Notes: generated by a model not told the origin, from the letters alone. Numbered from the stretch's first letter, positions 31,967-41,081 are shown. The stretch: DNA of 64,000 nucleotides from Chryseobacterium oryzae (GCF_022811665.1 NZ_CP094529.1:620001-684000), one strand, 5' to 3'. Translations and numbers: made by a program.

Positions 31967-32386
31967 ATGGAAAGGAGAAAATTTTTATTTCGATCTCTTC
32001 AGGCTTCTGCATTTTTACTGGTCTCAGGGAATATGTTTGCCTCCATGTTTACTAATGTTAAACCTTTAAAAAATAAAAAAGTGTACGCACATAACTTATT
32101 CTTCTGGCTCAGAAAAGATCTTTCTGCAACAGAAGTGAAAAATTTTGAAAAATTCTTCGAAGGTCTTAAAAAATTGCCTTATCAAAAAAATCTTCGCTAC
32201 GGAGTACCTGCAGGATCTTCTCCAAGGGCGGTTTTAGACAGCACATACACTTATAATTGTGCGATGCAGTTTAATTCTTTAGAAGAACTCGAAGCTTACG
32301 GAAAATTACCGGAGCATCTAGCATTAGTACAGCAATACAAACCATTTTTTGAGAAAATGTTAGTATATGATACCGTTTACAATTAA
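31967..32386 (+). CDS. Exported Dabb (stress-responsive alpha/beta barrel) domain protein
   Basis: 139 residues from the ATG at 31967; an upstream in-frame ATG at 31916 lies inside the porin gene and would spoil the signal peptide. The N-terminus MERRKFLFRSLQASAFLLVS has an RRKFL core like a Tat signal. The mature part matches the Dabb ferredoxin-like pattern: HNLFFWLRKDLSATEVKNFE, a central G-V-P-A-G strand, the YNCAMQFNSLEELEAYGKLPEH core and a closing KPFFEKMLVYD. Dabb proteins are dimeric, and few have a known activity. It lies between a porin and a cupin, so an envelope role is likely but unproven. Confidence 0.75.
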   Translation: MERRKFLFRSLQASAFLLVSGNMFASMFTNVKPLKNKKVYAHNLFFWLRKDLSATEVKNFEKFFEGLKKLPYQKNLRYGVPAGSSPRAVLDSTYTYNCAMQFNSLEELEAYGKLPEHLALVQQYKPFFEKMLVYDTVYN

Positions 32387-32421
32387 GAAACAACAATAAT
32401 ATTATTTAAATTTTTATTACA

Positions 32422-32913
32422 ATGAAAAATATCATTAAAGGAATTTGCGTTATTATGGCATTTAACACAATCGCAATGGCAAACGCTCAAAATAAAGAAA
32501 GCAAAAATTTAAGCTTTAAAGTTAACAAAGAGGAGTCTAAAGATTATATCCCTGCATACAGGTTAATTAATAATGCAGATGGTACTTGTGCGTTTGAGAA
32601 AGGCAGAATACCTACTCTTAAACACATGAATACCACTACTTTCTGGCTTAGCAACAAAACAGAAGAGTGGGAAAAAAATGCACACCCTGCACCAAGAAGA
32701 CAATATGTAATTACTTTAAAAGGGAATATTAAATTTAAAGTATCAGATGGTTCTACATTTATCATCAAACCTGGTACGATACTTTTAGCGGAGGATCTTA
32801 AAGGAAAAGGACACAGCTGGGATATGGTGAACAGTAAAGAATGGGAGAGACTTTACGTTCCTATTGCAGAAGATGCCGATGATTTTTTCATCGCAGATAA
32901 TGGAGCTAAATAA
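32422..32913 (+). CDS. Secreted cupin-fold protein
   Basis: 163 residues with a signal peptide (MAFNTIAMANAQ). A single cupin barrel is suggested by HPAPRRQYVITLKGNIKFKVSDG followed by FIIKPGTILLAEDLKGKGH. The motif 1 histidine at HPAP and a late GKGH histidine could bind metal, but the set of ligands is incomplete compared with classic cupins. Whether it is an enzyme or a ligand-binding protein cannot be decided. It ends the porin, Dabb and cupin transcription unit and is followed by a strong terminator. Confidence 0.65.
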   Translation: MKNIIKGICVIMAFNTIAMANAQNKESKNLSFKVNKEESKDYIPAYRLINNADGTCAFEKGRIPTLKHMNTTTFWLSNKTEEWEKNAHPAPRRQYVITLKGNIKFKVSDGSTFIIKPGTILLAEDLKGKGHSWDMVNSKEWERLYVPIAEDADDFFIADNGAK

Positions 32914-32929
32914 ATTGGTTCAGTTTAAA

Positions 32930-32965
32930 AAAAGGCTTGTCTCAACAATGAGACAAGCCTTTTTT
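32930..32965. terminator. Bidirectional terminator
   Basis: A 12-bp or longer perfect stem AGGCTTGTCTCA (32933-32944) / TGAGACAAGCCT (32949-32960), loop ACAA, with an A run before and a T run after. It lies between the convergent cupin and poxB genes and serves both strands. Confidence 0.92.
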
Positions 32966-33035
32966 GTATCAATAAAAATATGCTTATAAATCATTACAAT
33001 ATTTATTAGGCAAATAATGCAATGATTTTCATACT

Positions 33036-34769
33036 TTAAAGCAAATCTTTGATATGTTTGTAGTTGGTTTTTACAGTATCTAAAGCTTCCTGCATTTTTC
33101 CTCCCAACATCAATTGTGTCATAGATTTTGTCATTCCTAGAACCTGCTCAATCTCAATTTTTGGAGGTAATGCCAATGCATTAGGATTGGTAAAAATATT
33201 TAAAAGATAAGGTCCGTTATGATTTAAGCAATCCTGAATAGCCTGTTCTACCTCTTCCGGCTGATGTACATTTTTGCCAGGATAGCCCATTGCCTGAGCA
33301 ATCATTGCAAAATCCGGATTTACCATATCGGTTTCATTATCCGGCATTCCGGCGACTTCCATCTCCAATTTTACCATTCCGAGGCTTCGGTTGTTGAAAA
33401 CAATCAGTTTAACTGGCAATTTGTATTGGAAAATCGTCGCCATATCGCCCAAAAGCATAGATAAACCTCCATCACCGCACATCGCAATTACCTGTCTGTC
33501 GGGATGTGCAAGAGATGCACCGATTGCCATTGGTAATGCATTTGCCATAGAACCGTGATTGAAAGAGCCCAATAATTTTCTTTCTCCTGTTCCTGTAATG
33601 TAACGTGCTCCCCAAACGCAGCACATTCCTGTGTCTACTGTAAATATAGCATTTTTAGCAGCGATACGGTCTAAAATATGGGTGACAAATTCTGGTTGTA
33701 TGGCATTTTCCTTTCCTGAGTCTTTAACATAGGTAAGCTGGTTTTCTTTTACTTTATCATAAAATTCCAACTGTTGTTTAAGGAAACTACCATCTTCTTT
33801 TTCCTTTAAAAGAGGGATAAGCGCTTTAATTGTTTCCTTTACATCACCCGCTAAACCAAGTTCCAGTTTGGCTCTTCTTCCCAGTCTTTCCGGGTTTTCG
33901 TCTATCTGTACAATCTTGTTTTTTACAGGCATAAATTTCTGATAAGGGAAATCTGTTCCCAAAAGTAAAAGCAAATCTGAATCGTGCATCGCATGATATG
34001 CCGAAGGAAGCCCTAATAAACCTGTTAAACCTACTTCATTGGGATTGTTGGGCTGTATAGACATTTTTCCTCTGAAAGAATATCCTACCGGAGATTTTAG
34101 CAATTTTGATAACTGAACCACTTCTGCATTAGAATGTTCCGCTCCAATTCCGCAATAGATTGTAACTTTTTTACTTTCGTTGATGAGCTTTGCAAGATCT
34201 TCCAATTCATAATCAGAAGGGCGGATAACAGGGTTAGTTCTGAATATTTTATTGGAAGTTGTAGCCTCTTCTGCATTCATTTCCGAAACATCACCAGGAA
34301 GTCCGATAACCGCAACTCCTTTTTTGGATATGGCATGTTGCATAGCTGTCTGAACTGTTCTTTGTACTTGTTCGGGTCTGGTTATCATTTGATTATAATA
34401 ACTGCAGTCATCAAAAAGTTTTATAGTATTGGTTTCCTGAAAATAATCCATTCCCATTTCCTCGCTCGGTATTGTAGAGGCTATTACCAACATAGGAACA
34501 TGGGATCGGTGTGCTTCGTAAACACCATTTATTAAATGCACATGACCAGGACCGCAGCTTCCTGCACAGACTGCGAAACCATCGAGTTCTGCTTCGGCGG
34601 CGGCGGCATAAGCGCCCACTTCTTCATGCCGAACATGAATCCATTCTATACTGCTTTTTTTTACTGCGATATTAAGATGATTAAGACTGTCTCCCGTAAC
34701 TGCATATATTCTTTTTACATTAGCGTTTTCGAGCATTTCTACGATCTGCTCAGCTACATTTTTTGCCAT
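33036..34769 (-). CDS. poxB: Pyruvate dehydrogenase (quinone) / pyruvate oxidase PoxB
   Basis: 577 residues, near the 572 of E. coli PoxB. Similarity is strong at the N-terminus (VKRIYAVTGDSLNHL, RHEEVGAYAAAAEAEL, CAGSCGPGHVHLING, YFQETN) including the catalytic Glu of RHEE. The ThDP/Mg site GDGGLSMLLGDMATIFQYKLP with NNRSLGMV is intact. This flavoprotein decarboxylates pyruvate to acetate and CO2, passing electrons to membrane quinone. The E. coli enzyme uses a C-terminal helix to bind the membrane on activation, and the C-terminus here is also helical (LMLGGKMQEALDTVKTNYKH). It stands alone, bounded by a terminator. Confidence 0.9.
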   Translation of the reverse strand: MAKNVAEQIVEMLENANVKRIYAVTGDSLNHLNIAVKKSSIEWIHVRHEEVGAYAAAAEAELDGFAVCAGSCGPGHVHLINGVYEAHRSHVPMLVIASTIPSEEMGMDYFQETNTIKLFDDCSYYNQMITRPEQVQRTVQTAMQHAISKKGVAVIGLPGDVSEMNAEEATTSNKIFRTNPVIRPSDYELEDLAKLINESKKVTIYCGIGAEHSNAEVVQLSKLLKSPVGYSFRGKMSIQPNNPNEVGLTGLLGLPSAYHAMHDSDLLLLLGTDFPYQKFMPVKNKIVQIDENPERLGRRAKLELGLAGDVKETIKALIPLLKEKEDGSFLKQQLEFYDKVKENQLTYVKDSGKENAIQPEFVTHILDRIAAKNAIFTVDTGMCCVWGARYITGTGERKLLGSFNHGSMANALPMAIGASLAHPDRQVIAMCGDGGLSMLLGDMATIFQYKLPVKLIVFNNRSLGMVKLEMEVAGMPDNETDMVNPDFAMIAQAMGYPGKNVHQPEEVEQAIQDCLNHNGPYLLNIFTNPNALALPPKIEIEQVLGMTKSMTQLMLGGKMQEALDTVKTNYKHIKDLL

Positions 34770-34913
34770 AAATATAATTTTTATACGTTTATTACTCTCA
34801 AGTTTATTTTAAAATAATTGAAGTACAAAATATCGACCAATCTACATTCAAATCATTATAATATAGCAATAGGTTCACTGGTTCTTAAACGTTGTTTTAA
34901 AAAAATATATATT

Positions 34914-36707
34914 TTATTCACCATTAAAGAAATCATAAATCACTTTTGCTTTAGATTTGCCTAAAATTTCTTCTAAAGTTTCCAGATTAGATTCTTTTAT
35001 TCTTTTAACAGATTTTAGTTTAGACAGAAGAAGTGCAATTGTTTTTTCTCCAACGCCTGGTATTTCTTCGAGCTCAGATTTTATGGTAGAATTTTTTCTT
35101 CTTGTACGGTGATGTTTTACTCCAAAACGGTGTGCTTCGTCTCTTACCCGTTGCAGAACCTTTAAAGTTTCAGATTTTTTGTCTAAATAGAAAGGTATAG
35201 AATCTTCCGGAAAGAAAATTTCTTCCAGCCTTTTTGCTATTCCCACAATGGTTATTTTTCCGTACAGACCTAATATTTTCAAGCTTTTTACAGCGGAAGA
35301 AAGCTGTCCTTTTCCACCATCAATTAAAATTAGCTGCGGTAGATTTTCGCCTTCATCAAGCATTCTTTTATATCTACGGTAGATTACCTCTTCCATGGTA
35401 GCAAAATCGTTGGGGCCTTCCACTGTTTTTGGATGAAAAATTCTATAATCTGCTTTACTTGGTTTTCCGTCTTTAAAAACTACGCATGCAGAAACAGGAT
35501 TGGTTCCTTGGATGTTAGAGTTATCAAACCCTTCAATATGTCTTGGTTCAACCGGCATTCTCAAAAGCTTTTGCATTTCTGCCATAATTCTGTTGGAATG
35601 TCTTTCGGGATCTACAATTTGTACCTGTTTCAGTTTTTCAATGCGGTATTCTTTTGCATTTTTTTCCGAAAGTTCTACAATTCTTTTTTTATCACCTACT
35701 TTAGGAATAATCAGTTTTACATCCGGAATTTCTATTCCGAGATGAAAGGGAAGCAGGACTTCTTTGGAATTGGAGTTGAATTTTTGCCGAATTTCAATTA
35801 AAGCTTCCTCCATTATTTCTTCGTCTGTCTCCTCAAGCACTTTTTTTATTTCTGTAGTGAAACTTTGGATGATATTTCCGTTTCGGATTTTAAAATAATT
35901 AACGTAAGCAGCTGTTTCATCGCTTGTCATTCCAAAAACATCAACATCATCAATATTCGGGTTTACAACAGTGTTTTTTGACTGGTAATCTTCTAAAATA
36001 TTCAGTCTTTCTTTAATCATCTGAGCATTTTCGAACTGAAGATTGGCAGCATATTTAGTCATTTGCTTTATCAGATAATCTTTTGCAGCCCGGAAATCTC
36101 CTTTAATAATTCCGCGGATTGCGTCTATTTTTTCATCATAATCTGCTTTGCTTTCCAAGCCTTCGCAAGGTCCTTCGCAGTTTTTGATATGAAATTCCAG
36201 ACAGACTTTATATTTACCTTCATCAATTTTACTGGGAGCTAAATTGAGGTTGCAGGTTCGGAGTTTATAAATATGTTTTATGGTATCCAGCAAAATTTTT
36301 GCGGGACGTACTTTTGCGTAGGGGCCGTAATATTCAGAACCGTCTTTTATTTTATTTCTTGTAAGGAAAATTCTCGGGAACTCTTCGTTTTTAATACAAA
36401 TCCAAGGGTAGGTTTTGTCGTCTTTCAGCATCACATTGTAGACTGGCTGATGTTCTTTAATGAGGTTGTTCTCCAACAAAAGTGCATCGTATTCGCTGTT
36501 TACAATCGTTGTTTCCAGACGGACGATTTTTCCAACCATTATTCTCGTTCGGTAACCGGATAGTGTCTTGTTGAAATAAGACAGTACTCTTTTCTTTAGA
36601 TTTTTTGCTTTCCCAACATACAGGAGATTCTCGTTTTTGTCGTAATAACGATAAACACCGGGTTCGGAAGGTAAAGTTTTAAGCTGTAACTCTAAAGAAG
36701 GATTCAT
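34914..36707 (-). CDS. uvrC: Excinuclease ABC subunit UvrC
   Basis: 597 residues, full length. Domains in order: GIY-YIG nuclease (GVYRYYDKNENLLYVGKAKNLKKRV, about 16-40), a UVR motif (YAANLQFENAQMIKERLNILE, about 212-235), the UvrC RNase H-like nuclease with HIEGFDNSNIQG and LILIDGGKGQL, and a C-terminal helix-hairpin-helix pair (IPGVGEKTIALLLSKLKSV). It makes the 3' and 5' incisions in nucleotide excision repair after UvrB loading. Single gene; not clustered with uvrA or uvrB. Start at 36707 gives the standard MNPSLELQLKTLPSEPGVY opening. Confidence 0.98.
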   Translation of the reverse strand: MNPSLELQLKTLPSEPGVYRYYDKNENLLYVGKAKNLKKRVLSYFNKTLSGYRTRIMVGKIVRLETTIVNSEYDALLLENNLIKEHQPVYNVMLKDDKTYPWICIKNEEFPRIFLTRNKIKDGSEYYGPYAKVRPAKILLDTIKHIYKLRTCNLNLAPSKIDEGKYKVCLEFHIKNCEGPCEGLESKADYDEKIDAIRGIIKGDFRAAKDYLIKQMTKYAANLQFENAQMIKERLNILEDYQSKNTVVNPNIDDVDVFGMTSDETAAYVNYFKIRNGNIIQSFTTEIKKVLEETDEEIMEEALIEIRQKFNSNSKEVLLPFHLGIEIPDVKLIIPKVGDKKRIVELSEKNAKEYRIEKLKQVQIVDPERHSNRIMAEMQKLLRMPVEPRHIEGFDNSNIQGTNPVSACVVFKDGKPSKADYRIFHPKTVEGPNDFATMEEVIYRRYKRMLDEGENLPQLILIDGGKGQLSSAVKSLKILGLYGKITIVGIAKRLEEIFFPEDSIPFYLDKKSETLKVLQRVRDEAHRFGVKHHRTRRKNSTIKSELEEIPGVGEKTIALLLSKLKSVKRIKESNLETLEEILGKSKAKVIYDFFNGE

Positions 36708-36739
36708 AAGGCAAATTTAAGCAAATTCAGTGCAAAAAA

Positions 36740-36762
36740 AAGCTGCAGTATTTCTGCAGCTT
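36740..36762 (-). terminator. Terminator of the secreted hypothetical gene
   Basis: A 9-bp perfect stem AAGCTGCAG (36740-36748) / CTGCAGCTT (36754-36762) with a 5-base loop. Read on the minus strand it is followed by a T run (36733-36740) and comes 22 bases after the stop of the 36784-37548 gene. Confidence 0.85.
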
Positions 36763-36783
36763 GTAATATTTTATTTTAAAGGA

Positions 36784-37548
36784 TTAGCTTTCGCTCATTT
36801 GGGTATATTCGCTTACCAGAAAGCTGAAATAATCCCATTTTACCGAATTTTTAGGATATTTTTGGATGAATTCTGCATTATCTCCAAAAAGAAAATCGTA
36901 ATTGTCTTCAAAATCATCTTTGTGAAGCCAAATTACTTTATCTCCTTTTTTTACATAATAGGATTTTGTAACTCCGCCACCCAACTGTGGAGATCCTCCG
37001 ATAGAAAAACCTCCTGTTTCTTTGGCTACAGGATCAAAATAAACTGCTATAATATCGCTGAATTCAGGATTAATCAACTGCATCAAAAACTCTTTTTCGT
37101 CTTTTTTATTCTTTAAAGAAACAGTTTGATTTACAAAATGAATGGTTTCGTTGGTTGTATTTTTAGTAAGTTTTTTAGTTCCGAAATTTCTAATATTTCC
37201 GAAATATTTCCCCACTTTGGCTACTTTTTGTGCATTGGTTGGGTAAATATACATTTCGCTTACATTTTCTGCGTTTAGTTTCAGTTCTTTTTTAGTAGCA
37301 CTGTCTTTAATGCCAATTTCATAAATCTGTCCTTTTTTTCGGTCTACATCATTGCAATATCCTTTATAAACTGTACCATCTTTCATCACAATGGTAGATA
37401 TTTTCTTTGAAGATGGAACCGTGAAACCTTCATTAAATAAATAGTTTTCCATTTTTTTAATGTCTTCTTTAGAATATTTTACTTTGTCCTGAGAGAAAGC
37501 AGAAAGACTAATCATAAAAAAAGCGAGTAATAAAGCTTTAATTTTCAT
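36784..37548 (-). CDS. Secreted protein of unknown function
   Basis: 254 residues with a clear Sec signal peptide (LLAFFMISLSAFSQDK). Not recognised. Near residues 52-60 a MKDGTVYKGYCNDVDRKKGQIYEIGI stretch looks like a small barrel element of the kind seen in many Bacteroidota secreted proteins, and a glycine-rich segment SIGGSPQLGGGV lies near residue 190. The remainder is lysine-rich and mixed alpha/beta. It is a single-gene unit with its own terminator, upstream of uvrC on the same strand. Probably periplasmic. Confidence 0.7.
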   Translation of the reverse strand: MKIKALLLAFFMISLSAFSQDKVKYSKEDIKKMENYLFNEGFTVPSSKKISTIVMKDGTVYKGYCNDVDRKKGQIYEIGIKDSATKKELKLNAENVSEMYIYPTNAQKVAKVGKYFGNIRNFGTKKLTKNTTNETIHFVNQTVSLKNKKDEKEFLMQLINPEFSDIIAVYFDPVAKETGGFSIGGSPQLGGGVTKSYYVKKGDKVIWLHKDDFEDNYDFLFGDNAEFIQKYPKNSVKWDYFSFLVSEYTQMSES

Positions 37549-37664
37549 ACATTTTTGAGTTTAAAATTTAGATGTAAAAGTAAAAAAAATGATGATTGTA
37601 ATATGAACTAATTTTCCTTTTTTCTAATACACTAAAAAGTGTAATTTTAGGGAAATTTTATTAA

Positions 37665-39152
37665 ATGATTTACGGAATAGATACGCTTAGTTTTCATGAT
37701 GTTTTAGCGATATGTAAAGATCCAGGAAAAGTTAAGCTGAATGACTCAGCGAAAAAACAGATTTTAAAATCACAGAAAAACGTTCAGCAGATTGTAGATT
37801 CAGATCGTTGTGTGTATGGTATAAATACAGGTTTTGGTCCGCTTTGCGATACCAAAATATCTGCGGATGAAACTGCTCAGTTACAATATAATCTAATTAT
37901 TTCTCATGCAGTTGGAGTAGGAAAGCCCATAGATAAAGAACTTTCTAAAATAATGATGATTTCAAAAATTCATGCGTTATCTAAAGGGTTTTCGGGAGTT
38001 TCTCTGGAGGTAATCGAAAGATTAATTGTAATGTTGGAGAAAGATATTATTCCGGTGGTTCCGGAACAGGGTTCTGTGGGAGCTTCAGGAGATTTGGCTC
38101 CTCTTTCGCACTTGGTTTTGCCTCTTTTGGGAATCGGACAAGTTTGGATTGGGAACGAGATTTTCGAAACTTCAGAAATTTTAGAAAAAAATAATCTTGA
38201 GCCTTTGGTTTTAGGGCCGAAAGAAGGTTTAGGTTTAATCAACGGAACTCAGTTTATTCTGGCTCATGCCATTAAAGGATTAGAAAAATTTGAGTATCTG
38301 CTGGATTTGGCAGACATGACTGCAGCGATGAGTTTGGAAGCATACAGAGGTTCTGCAAGTCCGTTTAAAAAAGAACTGCATGAAATAAGACCTTTTGCAG
38401 GAAGTAAAAAAGTTGCGGCAAGAATGCTGAAATTCCTGAAAAATTCTGAAAATCTGCAAGCTCATGAAGATTGCGAAAGAGTACAGGATCCTTACTCAAT
38501 GCGTTGTGTGCCTCAGGTTCACGGAGCCAGCCGAAATGCATTTGAACATCTTAAAATGATGGCGGAAACCGAACTGAATTCTGTAACAGATAATCCAATT
38601 GTTTTAAGTGCTGAAGAATCTATTTCCGGAGGTAATTTCCATGGACAATTGATGGCACTTCCTTTAGATTATGCTACTTTAGCCGCTGCAGAGTTAGGTA
38701 ATATTTCAGATAGAAGAAGTTATCTTTTACTTGAAGGAAAGTATGGTTTGCCGAGATTGCTTACAGAAAGTTCCGGATTAAATTCTGGATTCATGATTCC
38801 GCAGTACACCAGTGCGGCGTTGGTAACCGAGAATAAAACGCTTTGTTTTCCGGCTTCTGCAGATTCTATTCCTACCAGTTTAGGGCAGGAAGACCATGTT
38901 TCTATGGGGAGCATTTCAGGAAGAAAATTTAATCAGGTTCTGGGTAATTTAGTAAATATTTTAGCAGTTGAACTAATGTTTGCTACACAAGGCTTAGAGT
39001 TTAGAAGACCTGCAAAATGTTCTAAAATTATTGAAGAAAATTTTGCTATTCTTCGTTCTAAAGTTACAAAACTGGAAGATGACCGTTTAATTGGAAAAGA
39101 TATGTTGTCAATTGCCGAGCTCATCAATGAAAGAAAATTTGTAGTGAATTAA
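37665..39152 (+). CDS. hutH: Histidine ammonia-lyase HutH
   Basis: 495 residues. The self-forming MIO cofactor triad Ala140-Ser141-Gly142 lies in GSVGASGDLAPLSH, with the active-site YGINTGFGPL near the N-terminus, QDPYSMRCVPQVHG and the GNFHGQLMALPLDY motif. It deaminates histidine to urocanate, the first step of histidine breakdown. Other hut genes are not nearby, unlike the usual hut cluster, so the rest of the pathway must lie elsewhere; a tyrosine ammonia-lyase activity is a remote alternative. A small palindrome ACACTaaaaAGTGT (37629-37642) sits 22 bases upstream of the start and could be an operator. Confidence 0.93.
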   Translation: MIYGIDTLSFHDVLAICKDPGKVKLNDSAKKQILKSQKNVQQIVDSDRCVYGINTGFGPLCDTKISADETAQLQYNLIISHAVGVGKPIDKELSKIMMISKIHALSKGFSGVSLEVIERLIVMLEKDIIPVVPEQGSVGASGDLAPLSHLVLPLLGIGQVWIGNEIFETSEILEKNNLEPLVLGPKEGLGLINGTQFILAHAIKGLEKFEYLLDLADMTAAMSLEAYRGSASPFKKELHEIRPFAGSKKVAARMLKFLKNSENLQAHEDCERVQDPYSMRCVPQVHGASRNAFEHLKMMAETELNSVTDNPIVLSAEESISGGNFHGQLMALPLDYATLAAAELGNISDRRSYLLLEGKYGLPRLLTESSGLNSGFMIPQYTSAALVTENKTLCFPASADSIPTSLGQEDHVSMGSISGRKFNQVLGNLVNILAVELMFATQGLEFRRPAKCSKIIEENFAILRSKVTKLEDDRLIGKDMLSIAELINERKFVVN

Positions 39153-39174
39153 CAATGTCAAAATTATAAGGCTG

Positions 39175-39209
39175 AAAACCCGGTGAAATTACTCCGGGTT
39201 TTATTTTTT
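39175..39209 (+). terminator. Terminator of hutH
   Basis: A 9-bp stem AAAACCCGG (39175-39183) / CCGGGTTTT (39194-39202), loop of 10, followed by ATTTTTT. Confidence 0.88.
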
Positions 39210-39290
39210 CACAAATTTGAATCATTTTTTTATCCGCATAGAAAAGCATAAAGTTTTCTGTAGTTTAAAATATTCATTATATTCGTCATA

Positions 39291-40502
39291 ATGAAAACAT
39301 TACAATTATTTTTGCTGTCTTTGGGTGGGTTTATCTTTGGGCAGAATATACAAAGCATACAGTTGTTTAATCCTCAGACAAATGATGAAACTCCTGTAAT
39401 TTATAATGGACAGCAGCTTATTCTGAGGTTTGATGATCTTACGAATTCCAGCGAAATATATCGCTATACTATAAAGCATTACGACAGAAACTGGGAATAC
39501 GATAATCTTTTTTTTAGTGAAATTGCTAATGGGCAGATGAATGCAATGTTGGATGAGTTTCAGTATTCGTTTAATACTCTGCAGCCATATACTCATTATG
39601 TTTTAAAATTTCCCAATGATAAAATTCAGCCTAAAATTTCAGGGAATTTTGAGTTGATAGTTTATAAAAGATCCGCAGATGAACCGCTTTTTACAAGAAG
39701 ATTTTCAATTGTTGAAGATCAGGCAAATTTAGCGTTAAATATTTCAAGATTTGCAGACGCCAAAAACCCTAATGTTAACCAAAGGGTAGAAGTACAGGCT
39801 GTTGCAAAAGCCGGTGATCTTACATCGAATGTTAATTCTATAACCCTTACTCTTTTGCAGAATAATAATCCCAATATGCAGATTTCCGGACAGAAGCCGA
39901 GTTCTACCATGGGAAATAAATTGCTTTTCCAGCAACTGAATCTTGTCTTTCCCGGTAATAATGAATTTTATTACTTTGATAATAAAAATATGAAAATGGC
40001 AGCCGATATGGTTCGTGCAACAGATATTTTAGATGGAGTTAATCAGACTTATCTTCATTCGGTTTGGGCGTATCCGCTTAATTATCAATATCAGCCAGAT
40101 GTAAACGGAGCGTGGTATTATCGTAGAAATGACTTAGGTTTAGAAAGAAATGCAGAGCGGGAAGCAGATTATTCTTGGTTATATTTTTCTTTAGATTCGG
40201 AACCTATAGATAAAGAACTCTATGTTTTGGGAGGTTTTAATGATTTTCAGCCGAAAAAGGAATTTCAGATGCAATACGATGAGGCTTCAAAAAAATATAT
40301 GGCAAGAATTTACCTTAAACAGGGTTTTTACAATTATGTTTTGGCAACAAAAGAAAACAACGGAAGCCTGAATTTTGGCGAAGTGAATGGTAATTTCTGG
40401 CAAACAGAAAATCTTTATCAGGCTTTTCTGTATTATAGACCGTTTGGAAGAAATTATGACGGATTAATTGGTTATGGTGAATTCAGAACTCCGGTGAGGT
40501 AA
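39291..40502 (+). CDS. Type IX secretion system plug-type protein (DUF5103)
   Basis: 403 residues with a short signal peptide (LSLGGFIFGQ). The opening IQSIQLFNPQTNDETPVIY, the IKHYDRNWEYDNLFFSE segment, YSFNTLQPYTHYVLKFPN and SGNFELIVY are characteristic of DUF5103, renamed after the Plug protein that seals the SprA translocon of the type IX secretion system in F. johnsoniae. The C-terminal half has beta-strand domains typical of the family (DSEPIDKELYVLGGFNDFQ). It should act at the periplasmic or outer-membrane face. A TATATTCG box lies 6 bases before the ATG. Single-gene unit ending in a perfect hairpin. Confidence 0.85.
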   Translation: MKTLQLFLLSLGGFIFGQNIQSIQLFNPQTNDETPVIYNGQQLILRFDDLTNSSEIYRYTIKHYDRNWEYDNLFFSEIANGQMNAMLDEFQYSFNTLQPYTHYVLKFPNDKIQPKISGNFELIVYKRSADEPLFTRRFSIVEDQANLALNISRFADAKNPNVNQRVEVQAVAKAGDLTSNVNSITLTLLQNNNPNMQISGQKPSSTMGNKLLFQQLNLVFPGNNEFYYFDNKNMKMAADMVRATDILDGVNQTYLHSVWAYPLNYQYQPDVNGAWYYRRNDLGLERNAEREADYSWLYFSLDSEPIDKELYVLGGFNDFQPKKEFQMQYDEASKKYMARIYLKQGFYNYVLATKENNGSLNFGEVNGNFWQTENLYQAFLYYRPFGRNYDGLIGYGEFRTPVR

Positions 40503-40537
40503 ATGGTCTTTTCTGGATATGAAATTTTTTCAAATAA

Positions 40538-40568
40538 AAACCTTGCAAATGCTTTATTTGCAAGGTTT
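40538..40568. terminator. Bidirectional terminator
   Basis: A 13-bp perfect stem AAACCTTGCAAAT (40538-40550) / ATTTGCAAGGTTT (40556-40568), loop of 5, between convergent genes. The minus-strand side runs into TTTTATTTG; the plus side lacks a strong T tract. Confidence 0.8.
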
Positions 40569-40593
40569 AATATAATAATAGTCTGGAAATTTT

Positions 40594-40854
40594 TTACGTT
40601 TTGAAAACTGCAGTAACAAAAAGATTATCTTGATCTTCAAACATGTAATGAATGCAGATAGGAAAGTTTTCAGAATGATACATTTGCATTTCTTTACTTT
40701 TAATATGTTTCTGTTCGGATTCTTTTATAATTTGCTGTACAGAATCTTTCAGTTCTTTTAAAAATAAACGATCCTGATCTTTTTTTTGAGCATTGAGCAC
40801 TCTCATCAGAAGCTGAATGTCATTCTTTGCCATGGAAGAAAGTAAGACTTTCAT
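40594..40854 (-). CDS. Candidate RelE/ParE-type toxin
   Basis: 86 residues. The N-terminus KVLLSSMAKNDIQLLMRVL and the C-terminus FPICIHYMFEDQDNLFVTAVFKT fit the RelE/ParE pattern (a Ser-x-x-Ala-x-x-Asp helix start and a closing FPYxIxY...AVxH hairpin), with a shorter middle. Its ATG shares its A with the last base of the upstream stop (TAATG at 40852-40856 on the minus strand), so it is translationally coupled to a 75-residue partner, the usual toxin-antitoxin layout. Toxins of this superfamily cleave mRNA or inhibit gyrase. The assignment rests on pattern matching by eye. Confidence 0.6.
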   Translation of the reverse strand: MKVLLSSMAKNDIQLLMRVLNAQKKDQDRLFLKELKDSVQQIIKESEQKHIKSKEMQMYHSENFPICIHYMFEDQDNLFVTAVFKT

Positions 40855-41081
40855 TAGGCACAGTTTTTTTCAAGTTCAATAATGTTTTCAAAAAAATCTA
40901 GTTTTGTGGAAGGGTTTTCTGTATGGAAGCTGATTCTGTATTGCAATTCTTCCTGATAAAATTGTGGAATATCAACAGTTGCCAATTGATTCATGCTTTC
41001 AACTATTTTAATGAAAGCTTCAATTATTTCTGGACTGAAACTTTCAATTTTGCTTTTTAAAAAATCAACTCTTGAATCCAT
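40854..41081 (-). CDS. Candidate antitoxin (addiction-module-like small protein)
   Basis: 75 residues, acidic and mostly helical. The C-terminal stretch DIPQFYQEELQYRISFHTENPSTKL followed by DFFENIIELE resembles the addiction-module component family, in which an IP..(x)..L..RL..y..NP...W..v motif precedes a C-terminal helix that would contact the toxin. It lies directly upstream of the RelE/ParE-like gene with a one-base overlap. No DNA-binding motif is obvious, so autoregulation is uncertain. Recognition is moderate. Confidence 0.6.
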   Translation of the reverse strand: MDSRVDFLKSKIESFSPEIIEAFIKIVESMNQLATVDIPQFYQEELQYRISFHTENPSTKLDFFENIIELEKNCA

